From positions 1,488,001 through 1,552,000 of the forward strand of contig JAWNGF010000005.1 in NCBI GenBank assembly GCA_037039685.1: a DNA stretch of 64,000 nucleotides. The letters are read 5' to 3'. This DNA is from Ceratobasidium sp. AG-K. Lineage: Eukaryota; Basidiomycota; Agaricomycetes; Cantharellales; Ceratobasidiaceae. The notes under the pieces were generated by a model, which had not been told where the DNA came from, ran no database searches, and worked only from the letters and a program-made list of their open reading frames with translations. Shown here piece after piece: positions 1-12,100 of this stretch (within the stretch, counting starts at the first letter, position 1; the number at the start of each line of letters is the position of its first letter). The translations under genes and the position numbers were made by a program.

Positions 1-1997
1 CTTCCATTCCTTTTCAGGACATTTTGCTAGCAGGTGCTTGTCTGATCCGCATTTTAGGCAGCGTTTTGAGGAAATTCTTGCCTTGTATATGTTGTCAGGA
101 AGCCTCTTTGTGGAACTGGAGGATGCCAGTGTTGTCTTTTGTCCCGTGGTATTTTTGATGGATTGTAGTTTTTGATCAATGGAGATTACCATTGAGATCC
201 ATTGGTCAAGAGATAGTCCTTGCTCTGTTCTGTCTTTGTTGATTAGAGTTAATTCAAATTGAGCTAGTTTGGTTTTCACTTTGGGTTTCAATCCTTCTTT
301 GAATTGGTTGATTAAGGCTTCCTTGTTGTGACCTGTCCCTCCCTCTGTCTCTGTCTGCAGTCTCATGGCTTGTACTGGCGCCTTAAGCGCCCCTTCCCTT
401 TGTTGAGCCCTCTCCCTTGTTCAGTAAGATGTATGGATGACGTGTCACCATGAGTCATATGACTCATGCTGTTTTCTATTGGCTGGTCTGTGCAGCCCCC
501 TTTATGACTTGGACTTTGACTCAGACTTGTGACTCATGTATATACTATGACTCACTTGTTTTCTGAGTATATATACTGGCTTGCAAGCATGGTCATCCCC
601 AGCTTGCTTTGCCTTGTCAACTCTCCCTGCAGTGTGATCAGAGGCACTTGGCTACTTAGCCTTTAGCGCAGCCACTTGGACTTAGGAGCTAGTGACTTGT
701 ACTGACAAGGCTAGCGTTTGTCCACCTTAGTGAGAGAGTCTTAGAAGACTTATCACATATTGTTCCACATCTCAAAGGCCATTAGCAGTCGTCAACCATA
801 GGCATTAGCAGGTTGCGACATTCCTGACCCCAGTTAATGTCCACTAGGAGATATCAGAATTCTGACACGTAGTTTGCTACCAAGTTGTTCTGTCTACGTT
901 TCCTGATATCTGCTTTGGCCTTCACCTTTCTATTGGGGTTGCTGAATTGTTCCATAAAGTGGGACTTGAAACTTTCCCATGAGATTAGGTTCTTGTTGTG
1001 TTCTCCTTTGTTCAGGGATTGTAGTAGCACTTGAGCCCAATGCGTAGTGGCTTTGTTTTCTGATTTGAAGTAGGCTAGTGCTTCACGGATTCTTTCTTTG
1101 TGGGAGTTGTATTGGTCTCCAAGTCAAACAAAGTAGCTTCCATTTGTGTGATGAACATTTTGGAGCCTTCTCCTTTCTTCCCGTTGAAGGAATCTGGGCA
1201 TGTAACTTTAGGACAACGTGTTCCTCCACTGGAGGTAGGGTTCTCAGTGAGTTGTTGGAGTCTTTGTTCTAATTCCTTGATCCTGGTAGATTCTGCTTCT
1301 GGGTGTGGTGGGTAATTTGATTGTCTGGACGGATTCTCAGCGTGTAATGATGCTTTGTCCATTTCTTCTCAAGGATTGTTGATAGCTTCTGGTATTGTGG
1401 TGATTTGCATAGTATTGGCAGTTCCTTCTTGTTGTAGGTTCTCCAAGCCTTGTATTACAGCTTCATTCCATTTGAGATGTCCTTGCCTGGTGGTGTCAAG
1501 TTCTTTGCGTATGTTGTTTACAAGTCCTTGTGTGTTTGTAACTTTGTTTTGAAGATGGGTGACGTCTTGTCCAACTAGGAAGGTGTTATGTTTGCTGTTC
1601 CTTGCGGCATTGAGAATATCCGTGAGGGTTCCTTGAAGGCTGTTGATGGAATTATTGAAGATCTGCTGGTTATTTGCTAATACCTGAGTGGCCTGTTCTA
1701 ACCCATTGAGTCTTTTGTCAATCACTATTCTCATTCCGTCAATGACCCTTAAGAGTGTGTTGTGTCTTCCAAGGTGAAGATCATCAAGATCATCAAGATT
1801 GCCAATTACGGTTCTACTGCTGGAGCTGGAACTTGAACTGAGACTTCCAGGTATGTCTTGGTCCTCAGTTGTTGGTTGCTGGGAAAATCCTTGTGGCACA
1901 TATGGCGGTGCAAGGTTTACAGGTGTTACGGCCTGGGAGCTTATTGGGATAGGACCTGCATTGGTGATAGTGCCTCTGATCTGGGGAACTTGCGGAG
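1..1997 (-). pseudogene. C5 gag remnant (family C chromovirus)
   Basis: Minus-strand Gag of a family C element that runs off the left edge of the window. Near base 1 the minus strand encodes an intact CCHC zinc knuckle (C-L-K-C, then H, then C before PEKEW), the RNA-binding end of Gag. Further upstream come the capsid-like region, a coiled-coil-rich stretch (for example NGLEQATQVLANNQQIF, 1369-1899) and a serine run. The frame is broken by a solo LTR-A at 324-820 and by stops, and the N-terminus is cut off at 1997 by a solo LTR-B. Homology was judged by eye against C1 and C2 Gag in this window. Confidence 0.85.
324..820 (+). repeat. Solo LTR, family A, 497 bp
   Basis: It begins TGTTGTGACC and ends GTTGCGACA. 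It is flanked by a perfect 5-bp duplication TTCCT (319-323 and 821-825) inside C5 gag, so it is a real insertion later reduced to a solo LTR. A TATA box (TATATATA, 568-575) is preceded by five TGASTCA sites at 451, 460, 517, 530 and 548; the first two form an 18-bp perfect palindrome (450-467). The sense strand is plus. Confidence 0.95.
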
Positions 1998-2412
1998 TAT
2001 CATGAGCTGACTAAGCTCAGACATTTTATTCTGATTTTATATCTTTTTTTCCAAACACTTTCCTTTTTTGGTACAAATGTCCTCTGGCGCTTAAATTGTA
2101 TCATGTGATGTATTTGTCTTTCCATTTGATATTGGTGTTGCTTCCGGAACTTCCAGAATGTCAAGTCACACCTCTTATCTTGCTTATCATTGGTTGTACT
2201 CGGCTTTCTCACACTGATAGATAATGACATGGCATTGATCCCTCATGTATATAAACCCAGAGGTCAAGCCAGTTAACAACAAGGCTTGACCTCCTCTCCA
2301 CTAGGACTTGCCTAATCAACTCATCTTAACTATCATTACTCCTTGGGTTCTAAGACTTCTCTAAGTCAAATGCCTTAACTCTTTACACACCTAATTGACC
2401 CAAGTTGGGACA
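1998..2412 (+). repeat. Solo LTR, family B, no target duplication
   Basis: It is the reverse complement of the B1 LTR: it starts TATCATGAGCTGAC (B1: TGTC...) and ends AAGTTGGGACA, about 415 bp. It carries the same TATATAAA and inverted repeat GAGGTCAAGCC/GGCTTGACCTC. Flanks are CGGAG on the left and CATCT on the right, so no TSD. The left flank is minus-strand C5 gag and the right flank is plus-strand C3 ORF3, so it probably marks a recombination between two insertions. Confidence 0.88.
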
Positions 2413-3154
2413 CATCTCCAACAACCTCACCCACGTCCTTGAAGGACCTGCCTTTGCCACAGCAAGGATCCTTCATGCTGGAGCCGCCCTCTACGTCTTC
2501 AAGAGGGCGCAGCAGAGCTCCAGCAGAATGCACTTTAGGGTGTCAGACAATGTCCTACACTCAGACCTGGGAGAATTCCAGTGGGTCGCAAAGAAATGGC
2601 CAACACGCATGCAACTCCTACAAAAGGACATCTTTGTTTGTTGAGGATGCGCTGCGTTCCAGGTCTCGGAGGTTGTCCTCCTTTCCACCCATATGCTTGG
2701 AGTTGTTGAATGGGGACAAGAAGGGGCATACTCCAGCAAGTGGGTACCAGGGTATGACGGGAGACAACCAATGCTCCAACCTAGGTGGAACAACGCCTGG
2801 GACGCCAACTACAAAAGGGACTTGAGCAACTGGAAGATGGAGAGGGGAAGATACCAGAAGGAAAAGATTGGGTGGGCTTCAAACTGGTGGAAGTGGGAGG
2901 ACGCAGATGTGTCAGCATGGAAGGAAACGGAGCTGGACATGCAACAATGGGACAAGAATTTTGTGGAGGCCCAGAAGAGGGTTTTAGACTGGTCCAAGGC
3001 CAACTGGACAAAGGAGGAGACATGGGAGGAATGGGAAAAGTTCTCAGACAAACCAGGTAACACTGTGTTCAACCCAATCAACTTGACCATTGAAGAGGAT
3101 GAGGGCCTGGAAGAGCGCATGCTTGCCCAAGGCAAGGATTGCAAGATCCAATGA
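2413..3154 (+). pseudogene. C3 third ORF (ORF3) remnant, family C
   Basis: Homologue of the complete ORF3 of C2 (39144-39911); the first few codons are lost at the LTR-B junction. The product is unrecognised and rich in Trp, Glu and Lys. Visible parts are an N-terminal segment (VLEGPAFATARIL), the CxGC segment (FVC-stop-GCAAFQV), a W-rich middle (NWKMERGRYQKEK) and a C-terminus FNPINLT followed by acidic residues, like a SUMO-interaction motif. A TGA at 2642-2644 sits where C2 has CAA, most simply an ancestral CGA. A PPT-like GAGGGGGAGTAA and the 3' LTR follow. No signal peptide or membrane segment is visible, so Env is unlikely. Confidence 0.75.
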
Positions 3155-3196
3155 AGCCCATCCAGGTCCCCTAGATGGACTCCTGAGGGGGAGTAA

Positions 3197-3662
3197 CGTT
3201 GCAAGCCAGCTCACTCCATTGGACTCATCTTGTGCCTTGCCCGCCTGTCCTTGTGTCTGTCATCCTGTTTGTACATTGTTTGTCTTTTCTTGTGCTGCAT
3301 TGCCACCTTCTTGTGGTTTTTCTGTTACATTGTGTAACGCGGCTGTGCTTTGTACAAGTCATGTCTGTTCATACAGCATGACTCACATGGACACTCCTGA
3401 CTGGCTGTTTTGTATGACTTGTGTGGCTGCGCCTTGTATGACTTGGCCATTTTGTGAATATATATAGAGGACCAACAAGCCTGGTAACCCCAGCTTGTTT
3501 GTCTTGTCAATCATCCCCTTTGAGTGACACTTTGAACCACCCCTACCCTCAAGACCCTACAGACACTTAAGTGTATTGCAGTTCAAGAGGTCACTTAGGT
3601 CTTAGTGCTGTCCACTCTCCATTGCAGCTTGTCCCATAGCCATCAAGAAGAAGCTTACAACA
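3197..3662 (+). repeat. C3 3' LTR, family C
   Basis: It starts just after the polypurine tract GAGGGGGAGTAA and ends AAGCTTACAACA. The first bases have changed (CGTTGCAAGCC for TGTTGTGAGCC). It contains ATATATATAGAGG followed by CCCCAGCTTGTTTTG-like sequence, the promoter and self-priming layout of family C. The right flank is a truncated LTR-A, so C3 had inserted into an LTR-A; the 5' half of C3 is gone. Confidence 0.9.
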
Positions 3663-4127
3663 CTAATGGCCTTTGAGATGTGAGAACAATATATGGTAAG
3701 TCTTCTAAGACTCTATCACTAAGGCAGACAAACACTAGTCTTGTCAGTACAAGTCACTAGCTCCAAAGTCCAAGTGGCTGCACTAAAGGCTAAGTAGCCA
3801 AGTGCCTCTGATCACACTGCAGGGAGAGTTGACAAGGCAAAGCAAGCTGGGGATAATCATGCTTGCAAGCCAGTATTTATATTCAGCAAATGGGTGAGTC
3901 ATAGTAAAAACATGAGTCACACGTCTGAGTCAAAGTCCAAGTCATAAAAGGGGGCTGTGCAGGCCAGCCAATAGAAAACAGCATGAGTCATATGACTCAT
4001 GGTGACACATCATGCATACACCTTGCTAAACAAGGGAGAGGGCAAAATCAAAGAGAAAGGGTGCTTAAGGCGCTGGTACAAGCCATGAGTCTGCAAACAG
4101 AGACAGAGGGAGGGATGGGTCACAACA
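3663..4127 (-). repeat. LTR, family A, minus orientation, 5'-trimmed
   Basis: Reverse-complement copy of LTR-A lacking about 32 bp at its left end, where C3 inserted. The right end is complete (GGGTCACAACA). It sits inside plus-strand F3 pol, which resumes at 4128. The left TSD cannot be seen because the left side was replaced. Confidence 0.88.
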
Positions 4128-4440
4128 CAGGGTCAAGAAGGGAGTTTTGGAACACTTTGTCAAGTGGAAAGGTTACATGTCAGAACATGACTCCTGGGAA
4201 CCCCTGGAGAACCTTGGCAATGCATTAGAACTTGTTAAGGAGTTCCACTTGGAACATCCCAAAGCCATCAAGGAAGTTCTTAAGGTAACCAGGAAGCGTT
4301 GTCATGAGGAGACAAAAGATGATTCAGCAGCCAGAGATAAAGAAGAATGGCCCATTTGGCACTCAAAATGTATAAAAGAGGCTGCTGGGATCCAGGTCCC
4401 CCATCCAAAAGTGTTCACTTTCACTCCTCCTGTGCTATAA
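4128..4440 (+). pseudogene. F3 pol C-terminus: chromodomain
   Basis: The frame gives EHFVKWKGYMSEHDSWEPLE, the core of a chromodomain (aromatic, WKGY and W residues), followed by a basic tail (TRKRCHEE) and a stop at 4440. It matches the end of F1 and F2 pol. A chromodomain at the integrase end is known in chromoviruses to steer insertion towards methylated H3K9 chromatin. Bases 4441-4474 are the short gap before ORF3 of F3, whose start codon is split by C4 and resumes at 52197. Confidence 0.85.
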
Positions 4441-4474
4441 ACATCTCCTACCCACACCTCACTCTCTGCACCAT

Positions 4475-4740
4475 TGTTGCAAGCTTCTTCTTGGTGGCTA
4501 TAAGACAAGCTGCAATGGAGAGTGGACAACACTAAGTCCTAAGAGACCTCTTGAATTGCACCACACTTAAGTGACTGTAGACTCTTAAGGGTAGGGGTGG
4601 TTCAAAGTGTCACTCAAAGGGGATGTTTGACAAGACAAAACAAGCTGGGGTTACCAGGCTTGTTGGTCCTCTATATATATTCACAAAAGGGCTGAGTCTT
4701 ACAAAGCGCAGCCACACAAGTCAAGCAAGTCTACCAGTCA
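4475..4740 (-). repeat. C4 3' LTR, left part
   Basis: It starts TGTTGCAAGCTTCTTCTTGG after TSD ACCAT and matches the first 266 bp of the C1 LTR. It is interrupted at 4741 by A1; its remaining half is not found after A1, so it was deleted with the A1 right end. Confidence 0.9.
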
Positions 4741-4866
4741 TGTTGTGACCCGTCCCTCCCTCTGTCTCTGTTTGCAGACTCGTGGCTTGTTCCGGCGCCT
4801 TAAGCGCCCTTTCCCTTTGTTGAGCCCTTTCCCTTGTTTAGTAAGGTGTATGGATGATGTGTCACC
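4741..4866 (+). repeat. A1 5' LTR, first part
   Basis: It starts TGTTGTGACCCGTCCC and matches the first 126 bp of solo LTR-A. It ends at GTGTCACC, where TCACC (4862-4866) is the TSD of Cop1. Confidence 0.95.
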
Positions 4867-5135
4867 TCTTGTGATTAGCGCAGTGCCAAGCTAGATAGTT
4901 TTGTATCTCAGCTTGTGCTACTTGAGAGTAGAGAACTGGCATATATATACCTAGATAGTTTTGTATCTACAGGAAATATAAGCAATAGAAAAGAAAAGTA
5001 AAAACTAAACTATACCTCAGCTTGTGCTACTTGAGAGTAGAGAACTGAGGGTAAAACTTCCGCAAAGCGTGCGTCCATGTGGACACAATCATGTGATGCG
5101 CATATATCTACGTATAAGACTGTATATATTCAACA
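4867..5135 (-). repeat. Cop1 3' LTR
   Basis: Minus-strand reading starts TGTTGAATATATACAG and ends near CACAAGA, with PPT-like GAGTGGGCG just before it. It contains a 31-bp direct duplication (4907-4937 and 5016-5046). It differs from the other LTR at several sites, including CG/TG pairs. Confidence 0.9.
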
Positions 5136-5428
5136 CGCCCACTCAGGATTAGACAAAAAATGAAAAGATTTAAAACATTCCCATCCCAGTCACGAAACTG
5201 GGAAATTTGACGCATCCAAGTGGTTTGGTAAGCGCATTGGCAACCTGTTGGTTGGTGGGAATAAATTGAAGGTTGACTTTGCAAAGTGCAACTACTTCTT
5301 GAATAAAATGATGCTTTACTCAAATGTGTTTTGTATTTTGATGATTGAGTGGGTTCTTGGCTAATGCAATACTCGATTGATTCTTGGTAAGCAAGGTTGT
5401 TGGACCTTTTGATAAAAATCCAAGTTTG

Positions 5429-8400
5429 TCAAGGAATTGACAAAGCCAAATTAATTGGCGGCGGTGCTTGCAGCGGTGACGTATTTGGCTTTGGTACTTG
5501 ATAAGGAAATTGTTGGCTGCTTACGTGATGACCAAGCAATGCTCCCTCCGGCTTGTTGGAAGATCCAACTGGTAGTCTATTGACTTGTATTAGGATTGCC
5601 AGCGTAGTCGGAATCAACATACCCAATTGGGTCTGACAATTTGGATTGTTCAAACACAATCCCAAGTGCCTTCATGCCTTGTAGGTATGGGAAAACCCGC
5701 TTGAATGCTGACCAATGCTTGTCGCCAGGATTAGTGGCATGTTGGGCAAGCAATCCGGTCGCAAAAGCAATGTTGGGACAGGTCAAAATCATTGCATACA
5801 TAAGCGATCCAATTCTACGCTGATAAAGCGTTTGATCAACAGTCAGAGTATTGAGTTTGGGCAGGTTTGGCGACTCTGCCATTGGTGTGTCCCATGGTTT
5901 GGCCTCGGTCATGCTGAATCAAGCTAGTATATTGCTAATATATCGCTTTTGACAAATCTTGAGTGAACCAGCCTCGCGATTTCGCTCGATTTCGACCCCT
6001 ACAAACATGCGTGCCTTGCCTAGATTGACAATATCGAAAGATTCACGCATTTTCGATTTAATTTCCTCCAGAAATGAAAGAGGTTTGCCGGCTAGGAGCA
6101 TGTCGTCCACATGAGCTAAAATTATCGCCAACTTATTGCCATTGCATTGAATGAACACGGCATGATTGCTTTCGCTCCTTGTGAATCCGATTGCCTCAAG
6201 AACCTCTTTGAGTCAAAGGTCAAACTCTTGGGCGGCTTGTTTCAGACCGTATAACGCTTTGACAAGTTGCCAGACATGATTGCCTTCGGCAAAGCCCTTG
6301 GGTTGCTCCATGTAGAGCTCCTCCTTGACGACGCCCTGCAGGAACGCAGTCTTGATGTCAAGCTGAAGTAATTCGAGGTCTTCGCTTGCGACGATGCTGA
6401 AAAGCACCCTATATGCGTCCAATGCGGCAACAGGCGACGATATTTCAACATAATCGACACCAGGGGCTTGGAGAAACCCTTTGGCGACGAGTCGAGCTTT
6501 GTACTTGAGGATTTCGCCATTGACGTCGCGCTTGTATGCGTACACCCATTGACATTTGATGACCTGCTTGTGAGTCGGTCTATTGGCCAGTTTCCAAACT
6601 TTATGCTTGGTGATTGGTTGAATATCTTTGATCATAGCTTTGAGCCATAGATTGGTGTCTGGCCTTGCCATTGCTTCTGCGTATGTGTTGGGTGGATGCT
6701 CAATTAACGCATTTAGAGCGCTCTCGGTCATTGGCTTATCGGCTCGCGTGGCAGTTTTGTTCTGCGCGCCCACTAGAGCTTTGTATTGTACTGGCGGTCT
6801 CGTAACTTGACCTGATTGACGTGGAGGTTAGGGCTGAACAACTGGCGGCTCTGGATCAACTGGCTCTGGCTCGATTTGCAGCTCAATATTGGACTTGGAC
6901 TTGGGCTCTTCTGGCTCGGACTCGGACTCGGACTCTTGCTGGTGCTCTGACTCGTGGCTTTCTGGCTCTGGCTCGGCAGCGGTCTCAGGCGACGGCTCGG
7001 GGTGCTCCTGGTTGCCAACTTTCTTGGGGAACTTGTCCTCAAAGTCCTTGATTACTACTCTCTGTTGGGTCTCGCCTCCTTCATCAAATACAACGTCATG
7101 TGACGTGATTACGCAACCAATTGGGCGCTGGATGAGTATGTGCACCTTGCAACCTGGAGCAAATCCAAGGTAAGTGCACTCAAGCAAATGTGCCTGCAGC
7201 TTTGTGCATTGACCATTGGGTACTCAAGCCCATGCCTTGCATCCAAAGGTTTGGAGCCGGGATACATTGGGTAATTTGCCTGTAAAAATTTTGTCTGGGG
7301 TTTTACCATCAAGTGCCTGTTTTGGTGTTACATTCTAGATATATGCAGCGTGGATGATTGCAAGCCCCCAGTACTTGTTGGGTAAGTCTGCGTCTGCTCA
7401 CATTGCTTGCTGACTGTTGTTTAATGTGCAAATAGCTCACTCTGCAACGCCGTTGCTTGCCAAGGAGTCCGCCTTGGTCTTCTGGTGCTCAATTGCTTGC
7501 AATTTTAGCCAGGTTTCAAAGGCGTTTGATGTGTATTCGCCTCTGCTGTTGGTCTGTAAGTGTTTGATTCGCTTGCCCGTTTGATTCTCCACTGAACCTT
7601 TTAGCTCTTGGAAGTGCTTTGTGTACTCGTTCTCATGCTTAAGTAAGTGAACAAATATCTTGTGGGAATTATTGTCAATTGTGACAGCAAAGTACTGATA
7701 GCCTTGAATCGCCTGAACGGGTGTCGGGCCGTGTAGGTTGCTATGGAGCAGCTCAAGTACGTCGGACACTCGATTAGTTGACGTTGGAAATGGGGCGCAA
7801 GTTTGTTTGCCTTTAAAACACAGCTTGCATGTCGATTTTGGAGTTAAGCAACTGCCTACAATATCCATTCCTTGAACGGCACCCTTTTTGACCATATCCA
7901 GGACGTATTTGTAGTTTATGTGTCCTAGACGACAATGCCAGGTATGTAAATCAGCTCAAGAAATGTGGCTGGCTGTATATGCAATGAATTTGCTTGCTTC
8001 TAGGTCGTCCTCGTTCTTTAGGCTTTTTGGTTCAATTGTAGCAACGTATGCGGTAGGTTCTGCGTGTTTAACGCGTGCATTTAGTCGGTATAGTTGGACT
8101 CCTAACTTGCGTGCTTAGCCGATCTTGGGTCCACAGCCCTTATTCTTGAGCAGCCTTGCATTGTCATTGCCAAACATAACAAAGGTGCCGCATTTGGCAA
8201 GCTGTTTGACCAACATAAGACTGGCGTGCAGTCCAGGTACGTGCAGCACACTCTTGATTGCCATATTGGTCTCCTTATAGGCTCCGTTGCGTAGCGTAAG
8301 CATCACTCAGCCGATTCTGGTCGCATTTGTCAGGTTTCTGTCGCCCACTTGAACTGGAATTGGTGGTACCAATGGCCGGTAAGTAGAAAACCATGCTCAA

Positions 8401-8725
8401 TTTTGAGTCATATGTTTTGATGCGCCAGAGTCGAGCAGCCATGTGTCTCTGGCTGAGAGATCATCCACGGCCGGCATTGCATATATTGATGGCATGTCCT
8501 TGGGTTCAGCAGGCGTCAGAGCCACTTTGGCCAACTCGGTTTTAGGTACAGAAGTCAATTTGCTTGGTTTTGATTTGGTTGACTTAGCGGCTCGTTGCTT
8601 TTGGTGTGGTCCAGTCCCTTCCGCTCCGCCTCCTTTAGCCCAGCATTCTTTTTTTGTGTGCCCGGGCTTGGCGCAATTATCGCATAGGGGACCCTTTGCC
8701 TTCTTCTTGCCTTTCGGGTTGCTTG
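5429..8725 (-). pseudogene. Cop1 pol: zinc knuckle, protease, integrase, RT, RNase H
   Basis: Decayed Ty1/copia polyprotein read on the minus strand. From 8725 downward: CCHC knuckle (CDNCAKPGHTKKEC), aspartic protease site (WLLDSGASKHM) near 8430, GAG-pre-integrase and integrase core (7437-7895; NSRGEYTS and NGVAE ends), an acidic Glu/Ser/Pro-rich linker (6828-7187), RT palm (6213-6773; KAFLQG-type and LVKALYGLKQA motifs), the LAHVDDML catalytic box (5919-6158) and RNase H (5429-5912; GYVDSDYAG). Many in-frame stops and shifts mean no function remains. B1 splits it from Gag at 8725/15681. Confidence 0.88.
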
Positions 8726-9143
8726 TGTCCCGACTTGGGTCAATTAGGTATATATAAGGTTAAGGGGTTCGACTATTAGATAAGTCTTTGAACCCAAGGA
8801 GTGGTGATAAGTAAGAGGATTGAATTAGGCAAGTCCTAGTGGAGAGGAGGTCAAGCCTTGTCGTTAACCGGCTTGACCTCTGGGTTTATATACATGTGAG
8901 ATCAAGGCCACGTCATCATTTATCAGTGTGGGAAAGCCGAGTACAACCGATGATAAGCGAGATAAGAGGTATGACTCGACATTCTGGAAGTTCCGGAAGT
9001 ATCACTAATATCAAATGAAAAGACAAATACATCACATGATACAAGTTTAAGCGCCAGAGGACAATTGTACCAAAAAAGGAAAGTGTTCGGAAAAAAAGAT
9101 ATAAAATCAGAATAAAATGTCTGAGCTTAGTCAGCTCATGACA
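8726..9143 (-). repeat. B1 3' LTR
   Basis: 418 bp, plus-strand ends TGTCCCGACTTGGG and GCTCATGACA. It is preceded on the sense strand by the polypurine tract TTAGGAGGGGGTAA. It is identical to the 5' LTR except at 8949. Confidence 0.96.
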
Positions 9144-9153
9144 TTACCCCCTC

Positions 9154-12100
9154 CTAAGGGCCTGGCGCAGTGGGATGGAGTTTGTGAAATTTATCAACTA
9201 GTTCAGGAGCGTTCTTGAGATCTTCCTTTGACTGCCAAGAGTTGTCTGCATGAGAGTACCCTTTCCACTTAACGTAATAGTGGAGTTGGCGACGGATTTT
9301 CTTGGAATTAAGGATCTCTTCAACCTCCCATTCTTCTTCTCCATCTTGTGTGACAATAGGGGGTGGTTGAGCAGGTTCGCGGCCGTGGGGATCAGAGTGG
9401 AATTTCTTGAGCAGCATGACATGGAAGACAGGATGAACTTTCATCGATTTTGGTAACTCCAGTCTAAAAGCGTGAGTCCCTACTTTTTCCAGTACCTTGT
9501 AAGGGCCTAAAACTTTGTGAGAGAGTTTTACTGAAGGTCTGTCTGTGGATATGTTTTGATGATTAAGCCAGACTTTATCTCCAGGGTTTATCTCTTCTGG
9601 TTCTTTGGCTCCTTTATCAAAGTAGTGTTTGTAGGACTGATTTGCTAGGATGAGGGCGGCTTTGACTTCGTCGTATCCTTTCAGCAGGAATTCCGCATGG
9701 GCATCAGCTTCAGGAACAGTATAGTCTGATTCTTCCCCGATGTTCATTCTAGGGTTAAAACCCTGGCAGATTTGGAAAGGGGTTTTGCCAGTGGATGCTT
9801 GGATTCCATTATTGTACGCAAATTCTGCCATAGGGAGCAGGGCCACCCAGTCGTTTTGCCTATGGTTGACAAATGCCCTGATAAAGATTTCAACGACTTG
9901 GTTTGCCCGTTCTGACTGTCCGTCTGTCCTTGGATGGTACGCTGTGCTGAAGGTAGGTTTTACGTCTAACCGTTTGTACAGATGCCTAATGAATTTTGAG
10001 TTGAAAGTGGATCCTCTATCCGAGACTGTTGCCTTTGGAGTGCCGTGAAGTTTCCAAATGTTTGCGACAAAAATATTGGCTATGTCTACTGCTGTGGCCG
10101 TTGATTTGCAAGGGAGATAGTGTGCCATCTTGGAGAACCGATCTACTACTGTTAAGATTGCGTCATATCCTTCTGATTCTGGGAGCCCTACAATCATGTC
10201 ATAGGAGATCTCTTCCCAAGGTCTCTCAGGAATATGTAGAGGACGTAGTAATCCTGTGGGGAGTTGGTTCGATGGTTTAACTCGAATGCATGTTTCGCAG
10301 TGTGACACATAAGAGTTGACAAATTTCTTCATGGTTGGCCAGTAGTAAGTTCTGGAAACCAATTCCAATGTTCTTGCTTGTCCAGGATGCCCAGCTGTAA
10401 TATTGTCATGGCGCGATTCCAATATCAGGTTTCTGACAGTTTCATCCTTAGGGACAAAGATCTTTCCTTTGAACATTAGGAGTCCTTCTCTGTATTCCCA
10501 ATCTTTGACTTTTTCTCCGTTTCTCAGCTTATTGTGGGCTTCCTCTAATCTGGGATCTTCGAGGATTGCTTCTCTGATTAGATTGTTAATTTCCTGGTCA
10601 GGGGTGATAGCCGAAATAAAAATGTCTGGTTTGAGGAGAACTTGGTTCTCTACCCCTCCCAAAGGTTCTAGGTCGTATTGCCTTGAGAGAATGTCTGCTT
10701 TTTTGTTTTGGCTTCCTGGTCTGTACAAGATTTGGAAGTTGAAGTCTACCAAGAAATTCATCCAGCGGATTTGGCGTTGATTCAATTGCTTGGATGATGA
10801 GAAATATTCCAAATTTTTGTGATCTGTTATTACTTGAACAGCTTTTTCTGTGCCTTGAAGTAGGTGCCGCCATTCTTTGAAAGCTCTAATTATTGCCAAT
10901 AGTTCTTTGTCGAAAATGTCATAGTTTCGCTCAGCCGGATTTAGTGATTTAGAAAGAAAAGCTCAGGGTGTAGTTTCCCTTCTTCATCCTTCTGAGATAG
11001 AACTGCTCCTGTAGCAAATCCCGACGCGTCTGTTTCGAGGAAAAATTCCTTATTCTGATCGGGCTGCATCATTACAGGTGCCACTTTAAGAGCTTCTTTT
11101 AGCGCATTCATGGCCTCTTGTTCTTTGCTTGTCCACTGCCACTTTTGATCCTTCTTAAGTAGGTTGTACAGAGGTCTGGCTTTGCCGGCAAAGTCTTGAA
11201 TGAATCTTCGATAGAAATTGACGAATCCTAGGAATTCTTGAACTTGTTTGACGTTTTTGGGAGCTTTCCAGTTCATAGCCGCCGTGACCTTTTCCTGATC
11301 CGTTTCGATTCCTTTATTGGAAATGACCAATCCTACCCAGTCCAGTTTGGTCTGGTGGAATTTGCATTTCCTCAATTTCGCGATCAGCTTGTGTTCCCTT
11401 AGTCTTCTTAGCACCTCTTTCATGTGTCCTGGATGATCTTCGACTCGTTTGGAAAAAACAAAGATATCATCAATGTATACGAGTACGAAAACCCCCATAA
11501 TGTCCCTGAATATGGAGTTCATTAGGGACTGGAAGCTTGATGGGGCGTTTTTAAGACCGAAGGGCATGACTTTCCATTTGTACATGCCGTATTGGGTTTT
11601 GAATGCTGTTTTCCATTCGTGGCCTGCTGCTATTCGGGTTTGATGGAATCCTTGTGCCAAGTCTAGAGTGGTGCCAATGACAAATCCTTCCAGGGCCCTT
11701 AACCATTGGTCCAATAGAGGTATTCCACTCGCGTTGAATTTGCATAGCGAATTCACATATCTGTAGTCAACGCAAAAGCGTAATTCTGGGTTGTTTGGAT
11801 CTTCTGGATGTGGTTTTTTGACAAACAGAACCGGGGAAGCCAAAGGAGACTTAGAAATCTGAATGTGTCCCCTTCGGATCAGGGTTTCTAGTACTTTCTT
11901 CATTTCCTTGTCTTCAGCTGGGGACGTTTTGTAGATAGGGCCGTGCTTTAGTTTAGCTTCTGGTAGGAGATCGAGCGTAATGTCCGTTGGCCTGTGAGGT
12001 GGGAGTTCTTCTAACCTGGATTCGTCGAATACATCTGCAAACTCTTTGTATTCCTCTGGTAATGTAGTTTCAGCTGCAATTTGGAGTGTAGACGGGACTT

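Noticed and set aside
6889..7173. Asp/Ser-rich plus-strand frame
   Set aside because: It is the antisense shadow of the Glu/Ser/Pro-rich linker of Cop1 pol.
8115..8306. Independent small ORF in Cop1
   Set aside because: It is part of the decayed Cop1 protease-integrase region, in frame with neighbouring fragments.
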